Counted from the stretch's first letter, positions 43,157 through 53,162 are shown. The stretch: 64,000 nucleotides of DNA from Pseudisothecium myosuroides (GCA_951799445.1 OX637296.1:14756001-14820000), one strand, 5' to 3'. Made by a program: numbers and translations. The notes: a model not told the origin generated them from the sequence alone.

Positions 43157-44059
43157 CTCCTGAAGGACCAAGGTCTGTTTTTCATCAAGAATTGCTCAAA
43201 ATTGCCATTCTAGAGCTTAGAGCAAAAAATTTAAAAATGGTATTTTTTAGCATATCTAGCCACAGTATCTTGCAATAGACTAGTATGAGAAAAAAATCAA
43301 AAACTTTGACCACATAGACTGCAAGATAAATGTGTTCAAAGTGAAGAAATCATGTTTTTTGGCACTGCAGCAAATTTGATTGTGAGACTTTGAATCTTCT
43401 TAAATTAAAAAAAATTCACTAAAAATACTGAATTAAAATTTTTATCATGAAGAAATGAGTTGAGAATATAGAAAACTTTAAAATTAAAACAATAACATGA
43501 TTTTCTTCTATTTTTTAAATGTTAAATAGAAGAAGGTCTATGGTAGAGGAAAAAAATAAATCATTAATAGCTCTAAGATGGAAATTAAAACACAATAATT
43601 CCAACGATGAGATTACTCTAACAATCAAAGTTAAGCATGTGGAACTTTTTATTTTTTTTAAATGTAGAAATTGAGCTCAAAAGCAAATCCTATACATTAT
43701 TTTTTCAAAAAGATGCTTTCATTGCCTATAAAACAAGATGCTCCATAACTTTCACACTACAAATCCAAATGGAATGAAGTGAGCTTCCAATGTAGACAAA
43801 AATATAGTCTATGAGAAAAAAAATTTAACACTTATTTTCAAGTTTTTGTAGATTTTTTTATTGCTTGCCAAGTTTTATTTTGGACTTGTTGTGGTATAAC
43901 TTTTGATTTCGAGCACCAATTGAAATGAAATTATATTCCCCAAAAGCTAATCAATTTTGTATCTTATGAGAAAGTTTTTTAAAAATCACCAAAATTTGAG
44001 CTTATAGGAACTTGCCCAAAATCCATTTTGTCCCTTGAGGGAACTATGGTCCTTAGGGA
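43157..44059 (-). mobile_element. Family A element A11 (old, about 900 bp)
   Basis: CTCCTGAAGGACCAAGG at the left (decayed) and GGTCCTTAGGGA followed by TTAA (44060-44063) at the right. It contains CATAACTTTCACACTACAAA then TCCAAATGGAATGAA, and GGTATAACTTTTGATTTC. High divergence from other copies. Confidence 0.6.
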
Positions 44060-44063
44060 TTAA

Positions 44064-44641
44064 GATGCAATAAATTTTATAACTTTTGACTATATGGTTA
44101 AAAATTTTTAACTTGAATCTATCATTCATCCATCAATTAGCTTTAAAGTAGAACTAAAACATACTAATTATTTTAATAATGAGATTGTTCTAGAAAGCAT
44201 ACCTAATGTTCTGGAGTTCTTTTAAAATTTTTTTTTTTTCAAATTGAGTTCAAAAACAAACCCAATACGTTCTTTTCTCAAGAAATTTCTAAACTTGCCT
44301 GCAAAACAATAATTTCCACAACTTCCAAATCACTAATCCAAATGAAATGAATAAAAGCTTTCTGTGTAGAAAAAATATAATCTATGAGAAAGAAAATTTA
44401 AAATATATTTCATTTTTTTGTACATTTTTTTTATGCCTCATCTCCCCAATATTTTGAGCTTATTGTAGCATAACTTTTGTTCCTAGGCACCAATTAAAAC
44501 AAAAATGATATTCCTTGAAAGCTAATGTGTTTTTCTATCTAAGAAAAAGTTTAAAAAAATCACCTCAAAATTTAAGGTTATATGGACCTACCAAAAATCC
44601 ATTTTGTACCCTCGATAGCTAGGACAATGAGACTTTAGGAG
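44064..44641 (-). mobile_element. Partial family A copy A12
   Basis: Starts abruptly at the end of A11 and runs through CCAAATGAAATGAATAAAAG and GCATAACTTTTGTTCC to GACTTTAGGAG and TTAA (44642-44645). The left part is absent, so A11 probably inserted into or next to it. Confidence 0.5.
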
Positions 44642-44645
44642 TTAA

Positions 44646-45086
44646 TTATAGTGTCCCTATGTTGACATGTTCATATAAAATATTATTAGAGCTTTGAAAA
44701 AGTAAGAAATCACTAGGATAGCATTTCTCTTGAATTTGCTAATAATCTCATTAAATTTTGTGGTCGTTTGACCACTAAGATGGTAGAACTATAAAAAAAA
44801 AGTGTTGCAATTACTAGATGTTTCTATCTCACATCACACAATCAATATGCCACATTTAACTACTTTTTGGACTATTCGGTGAATTCTATACAAAACATCT
44901 GGAAATCTCCGAATAATTATCTCTGGATGTTTTGTATAGATCTCCCAATGTTTTACATCAATCTCCCAATGTTTCGCATTATCTCTCAATGATTATCTCC
45001 CAATTGTTTTTTCTCCCGTTATTTCTGGACTCTTTAGAAGTCCACAAGTAGTTAAATGTAGCATCAATCAAGGATTTATTCATTGT
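44646..45086. other. Intergenic, with short repeats
   Basis: About 44870-45020 has repeated CTCCCAATG and AAAACATCNGGA words and an ACTACTTTTTGGACTATTC/GGACTCTTTAGAAG...AGTAGTTAAATGT pairing, hinting at a worn inverted-repeat element. No gene. Confidence 0.3.
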
Positions 45087-45278
45087 ATAGGTGCCTCCCC
45101 ATGCACCATTGACCCAAAAGCACCATCATCACTCTATGTACATCTCCCAAATCAATATGTACCAATGTTGAAAAAACAATTTCAAAACCTCTACCAAAAA
45201 AATCTTTGACCAATCATAACTTCTGCATACGGTATCCAAAGGCCGTATTCTTTGGTGCATTGAAATCTCCTTTCACTT

Positions 45279-45395
45279 CTGCCATTTGTTCAAAAAATAA
45301 AAAATAAAAATAAAAATAAAAAATAAAAATAAAAATAAAAAATAAAAATAAAAATAAAAAATAAAAATAAAAATAAAAAATAAAAATAAAAATAA
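45279..45395 (+). mobile_element. Micro-retroposon with expanded AAAAT tail (117 bp)
   Basis: The insert begins CTGCCATTTGTTCAAAAAAT and continues as about 100 bp of AAAAAT/AAAAT units. The 16 bp AAATCTCCTTTCACTT (45263-45278) is repeated exactly at 45396-45411. Intact B copies have this block once. Confidence 0.85.
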
Positions 45396-45453
45396 AAATC
45401 TCCTTTCACTTGCCATCAAAAAATATGAGAATTTGACCAGTCTAATAATAGTA

Positions 45454-45746
45454 AGGTAGGGGGCTGTAAAAGCAACTTGTCTCTAAAAGCGATCTGGTAG
45501 ATTTTGCCTCTAACATGTATCAGAAGTGTACATTTCAGGAGGGGGTCGCTTTTAGAAACCACTGTGTTTTCAACTTCAAAAATTCATAACTAATTCCATG
45601 AATGTCCAAAAAATATGAAACGACTTGAGTTAGATGCCAATTCCATTTTTCTTACCACGAAAATTTACTGAAAATTGTTTTAAGGAGTTTAGCTTCCCCA
45701 AAATGCAAATCAGCTGGTAAAGGGTCGCTTTTACAGCCCCCTACCT
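45454..45746 (+). mobile_element. Family C element C1 (293 bp), nested in B9
   Basis: AGGTAGGGGGCTGTAAAAGC is matched by the inverse of GCTTTTACAGCCCCCTACCT, a perfect 20 bp pair, with TA duplicated at 45452-45453 and 45747-45748. Uninterrupted B copies read ATAGTAACTA where this one has the insert, so the TA duplication is directly shown. The interior has the C core (CATAACTAATTCCATG...GTCCAAAAAATATG). Confidence 0.93.
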
Positions 45747-46054
45747 TAACTAGCCACAGTAGCAAAAAGTGGCGGCTTTGGGAGCACCCACTGTACACAT
45801 AATTGTTTACTTACCTGATTGTGTGTAAAGCAAACATATTTGTATACATTTTTTATTTATTTGAAACACCATATTTGTATACATTCGATAGACACCACCA
45901 TTCTTGCTTTTCATGTGAGGAAAACAACAATCAGTATCTCATTCAAGCAATGTTGCATAATACCACTGTTTCCCATGAATTCAGCCCATTTTGGTTGCAT
46001 ATTTCAAGCACCAATTTTTTGGCAATCAATTGGGGATCCTGCTTGATTATTCTC

Positions 46055-46165
46055 TCCTGCTTTTTTTTCTTTTTTTTTTGACACAAATAAGTGAACCTTT
46101 ACTGCAAGAATTAAGAGTACAGAAGCCCAGCTGCAAGCGGCCTGGGCTCTCGCTCTTTGAAATGC
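46055..46165 (-). mobile_element. Longer SINE-like retroposon remnant
   Basis: On the minus strand it ends TTCACTTATTTGTGTCAAAA plus a poly(A) interrupted by one G. Upstream is GCCGCTTGCAGCTGGGC and TTCTTGCAGTAAAGG. The last 20 nt before the tail match the micro-retroposons at 31333 and 53821, so this appears to be a longer member of the source family. No target duplication recognised. Confidence 0.45.
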
Positions 46166-46354
46166 CCCCCTGCCCCCCCCCTCTTCCAATTTCACAATAA
46201 AATTCTCACAATTGATTGACTCTTTCATGAAAAAAAAAACCCACTAAATAAAAGAGTACAATATTGTCATGTTTTTCCAAGTCATGAGGCCGGAACGAAC
46301 CGCCCTTGAAAACCGTTAAAGAATAGAACCTACTCAACTATGCATCTTATTTCT

Positions 46355-46833
46355 CAACATCTCTGTTGGAGCAATTTTTTGCAATTAGAAGGAAATTGGA
46401 CATAATGTTTTATTATTTTTATAATATCCGGCTTGGATGACACTAAGGTAGAAATACCATAAACCGTTACAGTATCTTAAATGGTTACTATGTACCTGTT
46501 CTTGACATTTCAAGGCAAAAATGACAAGACCATGTACATTGTAACCATTTAAGGTATTATAACGGTTTATGGTATTTCTACCTTACTTTGGTGCCTCAAA
46601 ATTAGTGCAACATTTCTGTTGGAGCAATTTTTTTGCAATTAGAAGGAAATTTGACATAATATTTTATTATTTCATAAAATTTGGCTTGGATGTCACTTCT
46701 TTTGATACCTAAAATTCATGCAACATTTCTGTTGGAGCATTTTTTTTGCAATTAGAAGACTTTGGACATAACGTTTTATTATTTTATAAAATTTGGCTTG
46801 GATGACACTTCTTTTGGTGCCTAAAAATTTGTG
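46355..46833. repeat. Three-copy tandem repeat, 113 bp unit
   Basis: Units start CAACATCTCTGTTGGAGC (46355), CAACATTTCTGTTGGAGC (46608) and the same at 46721, and end before CAACATG at 46834. Units 2 and 3 are each 113 bp. Unit 1 is 253 bp, which is 113 plus the 138 bp MITE plus a 2 bp TA duplication. Confidence 0.9.
46446..46583. mobile_element. Family E foldback MITE (138 bp)
   Basis: AGGTAGAAATACCATAAACC and its exact inverse form the ends, and pairing continues to about 50 bp per arm with few mismatches. TA at 46444-46445 and 46584-46585. The neighbouring repeat units lack it. The AGGTA ends place it in the same superfamily as B, C and D. Confidence 0.92.
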
Positions 46834-47430
46834 CAACATGATTTGGGTTAACAAATATTATTTTTTAGGAGTTCATATAATTATCGGTAAGTACTCTTGT
46901 TGCAAAATTTTTAACTTATCTTGCTGCCCAAGCATCCAGCTCACACCATGACTTTGGTCTACAGAATTGTCAACAGGGTTGACAGCATAAACCCTGTTTT
47001 CAAGACTGGGATGTTGTAAGAGTCTGCCCCATACAAGTGTTTTTATTCTCAACATTAACTTAAATGAAAATATTGGTAAGATTTGTTTTATATATAAATA
47101 TGCCTTCTACCATTTGAAAATCGCTTAAATAATGGTTGACTGAACCCTAAAATCCAGGACTTGAAACCGTTATTTTCAAACTGTGGAGCTGGAATCTAAT
47201 TGAAGAGTGATTTTTTTCAACTAATGTCAAGTGATGCACTGTTTCTTGAGCACAAAAAGTTTGGAGAATTTCTATGGTCCATGGCTTGGGCTGTGATTTT
47301 CCTTCCATTTCTATGACTTGATGTATGATTGTTTGATCTTTTTTCCAACTGATTGAAACGCTCTCGTGCATCGTTCGGAGGAGACATTAATTTCCATTCG
47401 GTATATGGAAACTTGGGGACGCCCAAATGC
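46834..47430. other. Intergenic, no gene seen
   Basis: About 46900-47060 and 47140-47400 have short minus-strand frames with no recognisable content. An inverted word pair AACCGTTATTTTCAAA/CCATTTGAAAATCG lies near 47110-47180. Confidence 0.3.
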
Positions 47431-47464
47431 TGCACAAAACCGCCATCATCACTATGTGTACATC

Positions 47465-48115
47465 TCCAAAATCAAAATATACTTGTGTGGAAAAACCTAA
47501 AATTGTCATCATCACTTTGGATACATTTTCAAAATGAGTATGTACCTGTGTGAGAAGAAATCCAAAATTTGTCATCATCACTCTGGTACATCTCCAAAAA
47601 TAACTATATGTATTTGTGTGGAAAAGTCCAAAATTGTCATCATCACTTTAGGTCTATCTCCAAAATCAATATGTACCTATGTGGAAGAAATCCAAAATTG
47701 TCATCATCATCGCTTTAGGTACATCTCCAAAAAATCTATATAAAGTGAAACCTCTCATAATGCAAATTCCCTACTTGCATGACTAATTGTAGTTCTATAT
47801 TTGTATACTCCTTATGTGTATAAAGTCTTCTACACAAAGCATTAATGGAGCTAATTGTGTTATACATCACTACTTTTTTTAGTTGAACAACCAATTTGAA
47901 CCAATCAAATACAAATACTGTACTTCATGAGCATGTTTAATTAATTGGCCTTTGGCACTTGAGCTTCTTTATATGCATATTGCTAAAAACTACTTCCATC
48001 GTTCCCATGCAGTAAGGGAAGTTTGATTGTATATCTATATGGAAAAGCCCAAAATTGTCGTCATCATCACTTTAGGTACATCTCCAAAATCAATATGTAC
48101 TTATGTGGAAAGAAA
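47465..48115. repeat. Tandem array of a B-element subterminal unit, about 70 bp
   Basis: Units carry CATCATCACTTTAGGTACAT, CTCCAAAATCAATATGTACC and TATGTGGAAGAAATCC with variations, starting at about 47445, 47505, 47570, 47637, 47698 and, right of F2, 48055. Such a block occurs once in other B copies. Confidence 0.8.
47741..48034 (+). mobile_element. Family F MITE (F2), nested in the B10 array
   Basis: AGTGAAACCTCTCATAATGC to GGGAAGTTTGATTGTA, aligned with F1 over its full length (TTCCCTACTTGCAT, TTGAACAACCAATTTG, GCATTAATGGAG). Flanked by TATA-like sequence in a repeat unit that is otherwise uninterrupted. Confidence 0.7.
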
Positions 48116-48569
48116 CCCGATTCTAGAACCTCTCCCAAAAAAACCCCACCGCTTTGACCCTTCATAAGTTTTGCATATGATATCCAAATACCGGGTTCTT
48201 TGGTGCAATGGAATCTTTGTTCACTTGCCAACAAGAAAACATGTAAAACATTGACCAGTCTAATACAAAAAAAAGGTGGTTTTAGGGGTGGCCATCTTAT
48301 GCAGTGGTGACACGTCTGATGAAAGTATGGCACAAAGACACTGAGGTAGTTGAGCTGCTAGATATGTTAGCCCTATAGATATGTGAGACCACAGACCTAG
48401 CTTGTTTGTAGGGCCTTGAGCTTTAAAAAGGACTACAAAAGAAGGATACAGTCAACACTCAATCATTAGATTTTAACGATTTTTTTAATCTTCTCAACCT
48501 TCATGTTGAAGAAGAAAATGGAAATGCAGTACGGTAAACTCCAGGTTTCCAAAAAAAAAAAATGCAGTA

Positions 48570-48979
48570 AGGTAGTATGGCCTAAAAGCGATCATTTAAG
48601 GGCTGATCTGCCTTTTTCACAGGTTTCTTTGGACAGAAATATTTTTGGATCATTTTTCAGAGAAAGAAAAATGGATGTGGAACGTTACAGAAGTGGTTTC
48701 ATATTTTTTGAACCGTTTTTGAATTACTTATGAATTTATAAAAAAAAACTGTTGTAGGCACCTATTTGTGACCCTAGGTCTTCCTAAATCTGATCACTTG
48801 CAACTTCTAAAGTGATTTGAGTTAATGAAGGCCAATGATTGGCTCTTACAATAGATAATGCTTTTCTCTCGATTCTCTCAATGGCTTGAGAGGTCCATTT
48901 AAAGACCACCTAATATCCATTTCATACTTAAATATAGGGGCGATTTGAAGAGGCCACTCCCTTTTAGAGCACACTACCT
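48570..48979 (-). mobile_element. Family C element C4 (410 bp)
   Basis: AGGTAGTATGGCCTAAAAGC and the inverse of TTTTAGAGCACACTACCT, with TA at 48568-48569 and 48980-48981. Larger than other C copies; the extra length is around 48750-48900. It contains TTCATATTTTTTGAACCG and AATTACTTATGAATTT, the reverse core. Confidence 0.78.
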
Positions 48980-48986
48980 TACGGTA

Positions 48987-49437
48987 AGGTAACTACACCT
49001 AAAATCGCACAGTTAAGCTCTGTGGCATGATCCATATGCTCTAGAAAATGAACAACAATTTTTGTATATACGTGAAGGACTATGAATCAAAATGCAAGTG
49101 GTTTCATAATTTTTGGATGCATTGTGAATTAGTTACAAATTTTCAAAGATACGAGGTGTAGGGTGTTAAAAGTGTCACCTAGGTGATGCCAAAATCAATT
49201 TTTTGCACATGAAGAAATGCCAAAGACAAGAAGTTAAACGAACAAAAAGAGAATTCAAAATGGACCACTTGGGAGGTTGCCACCTCTATAGTTCTATTAA
49301 TAGAGCTGCACATTACTCGAAATGGGCTCTTACACTTGTCCTTCATTGTGCACCATTTTCGGTTTCCTCCCCATTCATTTTCAATTCAAAAATAGGGGTC
49401 GACTTATGGGAGCGGTCCATTTTAGGTGTAGTTACCT
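48987..49437 (+). mobile_element. Family D element D2 (451 bp)
   Basis: AGGTAACTACACCTAAAATC and the inverse of CATTTTAGGTGTAGTTACCT, with TA at 48985-48986 and 49438-49439. It is nearly identical to D1 over its whole length. Only TACGGTA separates it from C4. Confidence 0.88.
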
Positions 49438-49478
49438 TAATATGATTCATATTTGTGCAAATTGTGCAAATTCATGTA

Positions 49479-49793
49479 AGGTAGCAACACTCTTAACCAT
49501 CATTGTATCCATAACCATCACTTCTAAAATCTTGGAAAAATTTGTGGAAGTAAATAGATGTGATTACAAGGATGTACTACATCTAAACATCAAACCTTAG
49601 TGTTGGTATTAGGTGCATTTGCAGTCGGCTCTTTAAAAATTCACAACTTATTCTCACAATATCCAAATAATACATTTGAAAGTGTATAGGCATTATTTTT
49701 CTCTTGCTAATAGGATCCTATAATTTGTTGGATGTTTATTAATAATAATTATGTTCAAAACCCTTAACTTGATGGTTACGGGTGCTTCTACCT
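49479..49793. mobile_element. Family D-like MITE D4 (315 bp)
   Basis: AGGTAGCAACACTCTTAACC pairs with the inverse of GGTTACGGGTGCTTCTACCT, with TA at 49477-49478 and 49794-49795. The core variant is CACAACTTATTCTCACAATA then TCCAAATAATACATTTG. Different interior from D1/D2. Confidence 0.8.
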
Positions 49794-49795
49794 TA

Positions 49796-50334
49796 TTGTA
49801 ATGATTCTTAACAGTTTGCAACATGTATGAATAAGGCAGGATGAGCTATTAACTATGATTGTGTGCACATCTGAAATCAACCACTCTAGATTCTTGCCTA
49901 AATTGTACTCTCAGTATTCATGAGAGTCTATGTTTGATTCTAGAAATGCCAATTTGAGCAATCGTAATATATGAAAATCATAAAGTTCAAAGTTCAACTA
50001 ATAATGTTTTCAATTTTTGTCCTAATTTCAATGTCCTCGTGTTGTATCTACTTACTGCTTCTCGACTAAGGAGAGGAATCCGCTCGGCATTGACAAAAGC
50101 AAAGTTACATGTGGGAAAGTTTGAGTAGGACTTTACTCGAAAAATAAGCCACTGGGTAGCTTTAGGCTACGAGTCACCTCTCATAACCTAGAACTCTACA
50201 TAGTAGATTACTTAGAGCACCTCCTAGGAAATCAATAAGTTTTAGCTCATCGTACCTTGTGGCCTCTGTAACCACACTATTACACATTAGTATTTGCAAC
50301 TTAACTCTGTAAAACCCTAGCAACTTGAAAGTGT
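49796..50334. other. Intergenic, with an element fragment
   Basis: About 49865-49950 (GAAATCAACCACTCTAGATT...TATTCATGAGAGTCTATG) matches the left part of D3 and of the element at 63405. About 50040-50170 is more GC-balanced with no identifiable gene. Confidence 0.35.
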
Positions 50335-50339
50335 TCAAT

Positions 50340-50504
50340 GGGTGACAAAGAATCCTTCTACGTAAGACAAAAGTGTAACGTTCATTCTTGAAATTTTGTG
50401 TGAAAAAAGGGAGGTCTTGCACAATAGTTTGACTCCCAATGAGTGCTCTTGTTTTTTGTTAAGCAAATGATTTACATGGTCACCGGCCTAGCATTCCAGG
50501 GTTA
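50340..50504 (+). mobile_element. Family H copy (H4)
   Basis: GAATCCTTCTACGTAAGACA, GTTCATTCTTGAAATTTTG, GGAGGTCTTGCACAATAG, AATGAGTGCTCTTG, ending in CATTCCAGGGTTAA. The left terminus is absent. Confidence 0.55.
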
Positions 50505-51597
50505 AATTTTGCAATTTTCAGTGTAGCTCTTTGAGACAGATCACATTTTGAAACTGGAAAGTCCACTCCAGCTCATCTCTATTTGCATACCCTTTATAAT
50601 CAAAAGCAATGGCATGGTACTCTTGACTTTGCTGACAAGCTTATGAAAGTTTCTCAACCCAGGTATGAACTAAGGTAAAAGCATCAGTAGTTGACCTTTT
50701 AAGCAATTTTGGAGCAGATTGTGAGCACTAAGAGGTGGTGGAAATTTTTCCCATGTAGGAAAATAGGAAATATGGAATTGCAAAATTTTCAGAATTTTAT
50801 TCACAAAATAGAATCACCAAAAAGTACATTTCACTAGTAACCACTCTCTAAAGTCTTCCAATTCTGATCATTCAAGAACTACTTATTCGCTCATTACTTC
50901 TTACTTTCTTGTTCACTACTTCAAGACATGTGTCATAACCTTATTAGTCCCAACCTTGAAAAGGACCAAAAAACACACATTCCCAGCTTCCCTTTAAATT
51001 TGTTCCAACCTTGGGTCGGAAATATTGCACCCCTGCAAGTTGAGTACTGGGCGTGGTTGACAATTGGTGCTTCTATTTTAATCATAAGAGCATCATCACC
51101 CCTACTTGTCTAAAAATGGTCTATTTGCACTTGGTATTAGAAGTATTGTTTGGAAAGTGAATTTGGTTCAGAAGTAGGTCTAAATTCGTTCCTAAGACCC
51201 TCAGTAATTACACCTTTAACACCAAGTGCGAATGGACCGACTAGACGAGCAGGGATGAGTGGCAATGCATGTGAACGGCCAATTCAACTTTTCTTTCCCC
51301 ACTGTGGCATATATTAAGCGACCCGCCACGCTCAAAATCAGTCTGGACTCAGTAGGATATTGAGCTTGCTAACTTCTTGATTGAGCTCACATTCTGCCAC
51401 ATTCTATGTGATCTTGTCTTGTTTCTTGTGGTTGGCCTTGTCACGCCGAATTGAATGAGCAAAGTGCAATGATCATGAAGAACTTGAGCCTCTGATACAA
51501 GGAATACACACTAGATTTTCAGGGTTTTATTAATTTAAGAAGTTGCAAGCAGGAAGACGAGGGAATGGTCAAGACTGGGATGGTCAACTAACTTAGT
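50505..51597. other. Low-copy intergenic sequence
   Basis: I found no repeat family or convincing reading frame. About 51110-51260 contains a near-palindromic arrangement (TCTATTTGCACTTGGTATTA ... ACACCAAGTGCGAATGGACC). A weak 61-codon frame at 50928-51113 is not supported. Confidence 0.3.
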
Positions 51598-51898
51598 TTG
51601 TTCTAAAAGTGCCCATGATGCTCTAAAAGCAATTGTGATACAAAAAGGTACAATTTGCTTTCTTCAATGTACCAACAATCTACATTTGAGGAGGTGGTTG
51701 CTTTTAGTGACCACTGCTTTCAACTTCAAAAATTTGTAACTAATTCCATGAGGGTCCAAAAATATGAAACAACTTGCATTAGATGCCACATCCATTTTTC
51801 TTCCTACGAAATTTCATTGAAAATTATTTCAAGGAGTTTGGCTTCCCCCCAAAGGCAATCAACTTTTAAATGGTTGCTTTGAGAGCAGACTACTACTT
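51598..51898 (+). mobile_element. Family C element C6 (ends worn)
   Basis: GTTCTAAAAGTGCCCATGAT at the left; the interior has GAGGAGGTGGTTGCTTTTAG, TTTGTAACTAATTCCATG and GGTCCAAAAATATGAAAC; the right end is GAGAGCAGACTACTACTTTA. The termini have drifted from AGGTA/TACCT. Confidence 0.65.
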
Positions 51899-51949
51899 TA
51901 GACACATAGTTCTTCTTGAGCCCGCCAAACAACCTTTGGTGTGGAAAAA

Positions 51950-52500
51950 TGACCAACCCACAGTGGCAATGCTCTAATGCAATGCCTTGTGCATCATGGC
52001 CAAAAAAACGAATAGTTGTGATCTCAGGCAATCCCACAAATACATCATCTTCACTAAAAGCATTGCCACCATGGGGCAGTCAAATCCCCACGGGAACAAC
52101 GCTTCCCGAGCACTGCTTCTAGCCCGGGCACTGCGTGTGTACCTGAGTCCCTAGCGTGGGCTGGCCAAAGTGGCCCGGATGCTGTGTTTTTTAATAATGA
52201 ACTACTTGAATTCCAACTCTGATTGTTCATTTGACAAGTTACAAGGTCTCCAAATAGTGAAGCCGAGGCAAAAAAACACGCGAAAGTCTTTGGAAAATTG
52301 ACAACTCCGGGCCCTGTTGAAAACTGACCGTGCACCGGATTGTGAAGCAAAATGAGTCACATTCCCCGTGCCCGGTGCTTTGATTTGTGTTGCCCGTGTC
52401 ACGGTGGGGGAATGTTTGGCTTCCGGGCCCAGCCTATGGTGTTCCGGCCAGGGCGGCTGAGCCACGGTGGCGATACTCTAAGGCATCACCAGGCTCTAAA
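51950..52500. other. GC-rich island with internal inverted and direct repeats
   Basis: About 52050-52470 is far richer in G+C than any other non-genic part. CCACAGTGGCAATGCTCTAA (51958) recurs directly as CCACGGTGGCGATACTCTAA (about 52463), and an inverted version, GCATTGCCACCATGGGGCAG, lies at about 52061. CCCGGGCACTG/CCGGTGC and GGCCAGCC-type words also pair. It looks like a GC-rich element or rearranged fragment. The open frames on both strands have no recognisable domains. Confidence 0.4.
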
Positions 52501-52868
52501 TAATCAGCAATTTAGACCACGAGGTCAAAGCTCATACAGTATTGCATCCACACTCAAAACAAAACAGTCACGAAATTGTCCATGTGTTTCAAAAAACAAA
52601 ACACAAAACAAAAACAAAACAAAAACAGTCACTGAACATCCACTAAGAAGTACGGAAGTGCACTGTGAAGGCAGACATTTTGCGCACCACTTCCAAACAG
52701 AACACACAAGGTTCCAAACGTGATCAGAAGAATTCTACGGTCATCGTCATCAGTCGTCGTTGGCCTTTGCATTCACAACTAGCATGGCATAAAAATGAGA
52801 AATTTCTTTGACATGGCGGTATTCCAAACACCATTTTTCCATTCATTTTTAGGACATATATATAGATT
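52500..52868. other. Intergenic, no gene seen
   Basis: A run of AAAACAAAACAC/AAAACAAAAAC units at about 52595-52625. Low-copy otherwise. The open frame extending here from 52352 has no recognisable content. Confidence 0.3.
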
Positions 52869-52869
52869 T

Positions 52870-53045
52870 ATTTATTTATTTTTGAAACAAGTGTGTTGAA
52901 GAAACACGTTACAAGGGGTTTCATCAGGTACAAAGACTTTGATTTCATACGGGGGTGAACCTGTCGCTGCCAGGTATTGAACTTGCAACCACGCCATTTG
53001 GAAGGAATACCTCTCCACCATCATCAGGTAGTTTAGGGTCATCTT
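52870..53045 (-). mobile_element. tRNA-derived SINE candidate with pol III A and B boxes
   Basis: On the minus strand, TGGTGGAGAGG (53020-53010) fits the A box TRGYNNANNGG exactly, and GTTCAATACC (52982-52973) fits the B box GWTCRANNCC exactly, 27 bp apart. The 3' end is TTGTTTCAAAAATAAATAAA, similar to the 3' ends of the micro-retroposons. A loose direct repeat (ACATATATAGATTTA and CACATAGATTTTA) may be the target duplication. The minus-strand open frame is incidental. Confidence 0.6.
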
Positions 53046-53162
53046 GGACTGAACACACATAGATTTTAGACCACATGGTCTAAATGTGAAAGTGCCAAGT
53101 TTGTAGATTGATACCGCCATTTTAATATAATTTTGGTAAAGAACATGTTCTTCAACTATTTA

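Larger units (their letters stand above)
45087..45794 (+). mobile_element. Family B element B9 carrying two nested insertions
   Basis: The B blocks run ATAGGTGCCTCCCC...CACCATCATCACTC...ATCATAACTTCTGCATACGG...CACTTCTGCC, are interrupted by an A-rich retroposon (45279-45395), resume, are interrupted by C1 (45454-45746), and finish ACTAGCCACAGTAGCAAAAA...GGGAGCACCCACTG. Without the inserts and their duplicated target bases it is close to 280 bp, the normal family size. Confidence 0.85.
47432..48298 (+). mobile_element. Family B element B10 with internal amplification and nested F2
   Basis: It starts near CTGCACAAAACCGCCATCAT and ends AGGGGTGGCCATCTTA-like. The left subterminal block (ATCATCACT...TACATCTCCAAAA...GTGTGGAAAA...CCAAAATTGTC) is present about six times instead of once. 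The right part is a standard B body with AAGTTTTGCATATGATATCC. One repeat unit is interrupted by F2. Confidence 0.75.

Noticed and set aside
52352..52723. 123-codon frame in the GC-rich island
   Set aside because: Open frames exist on both strands because stops are rare in GC-rich DNA; the product ends in a low-complexity Lys/Thr/Gln tract from AAAACAAAAC repeats.
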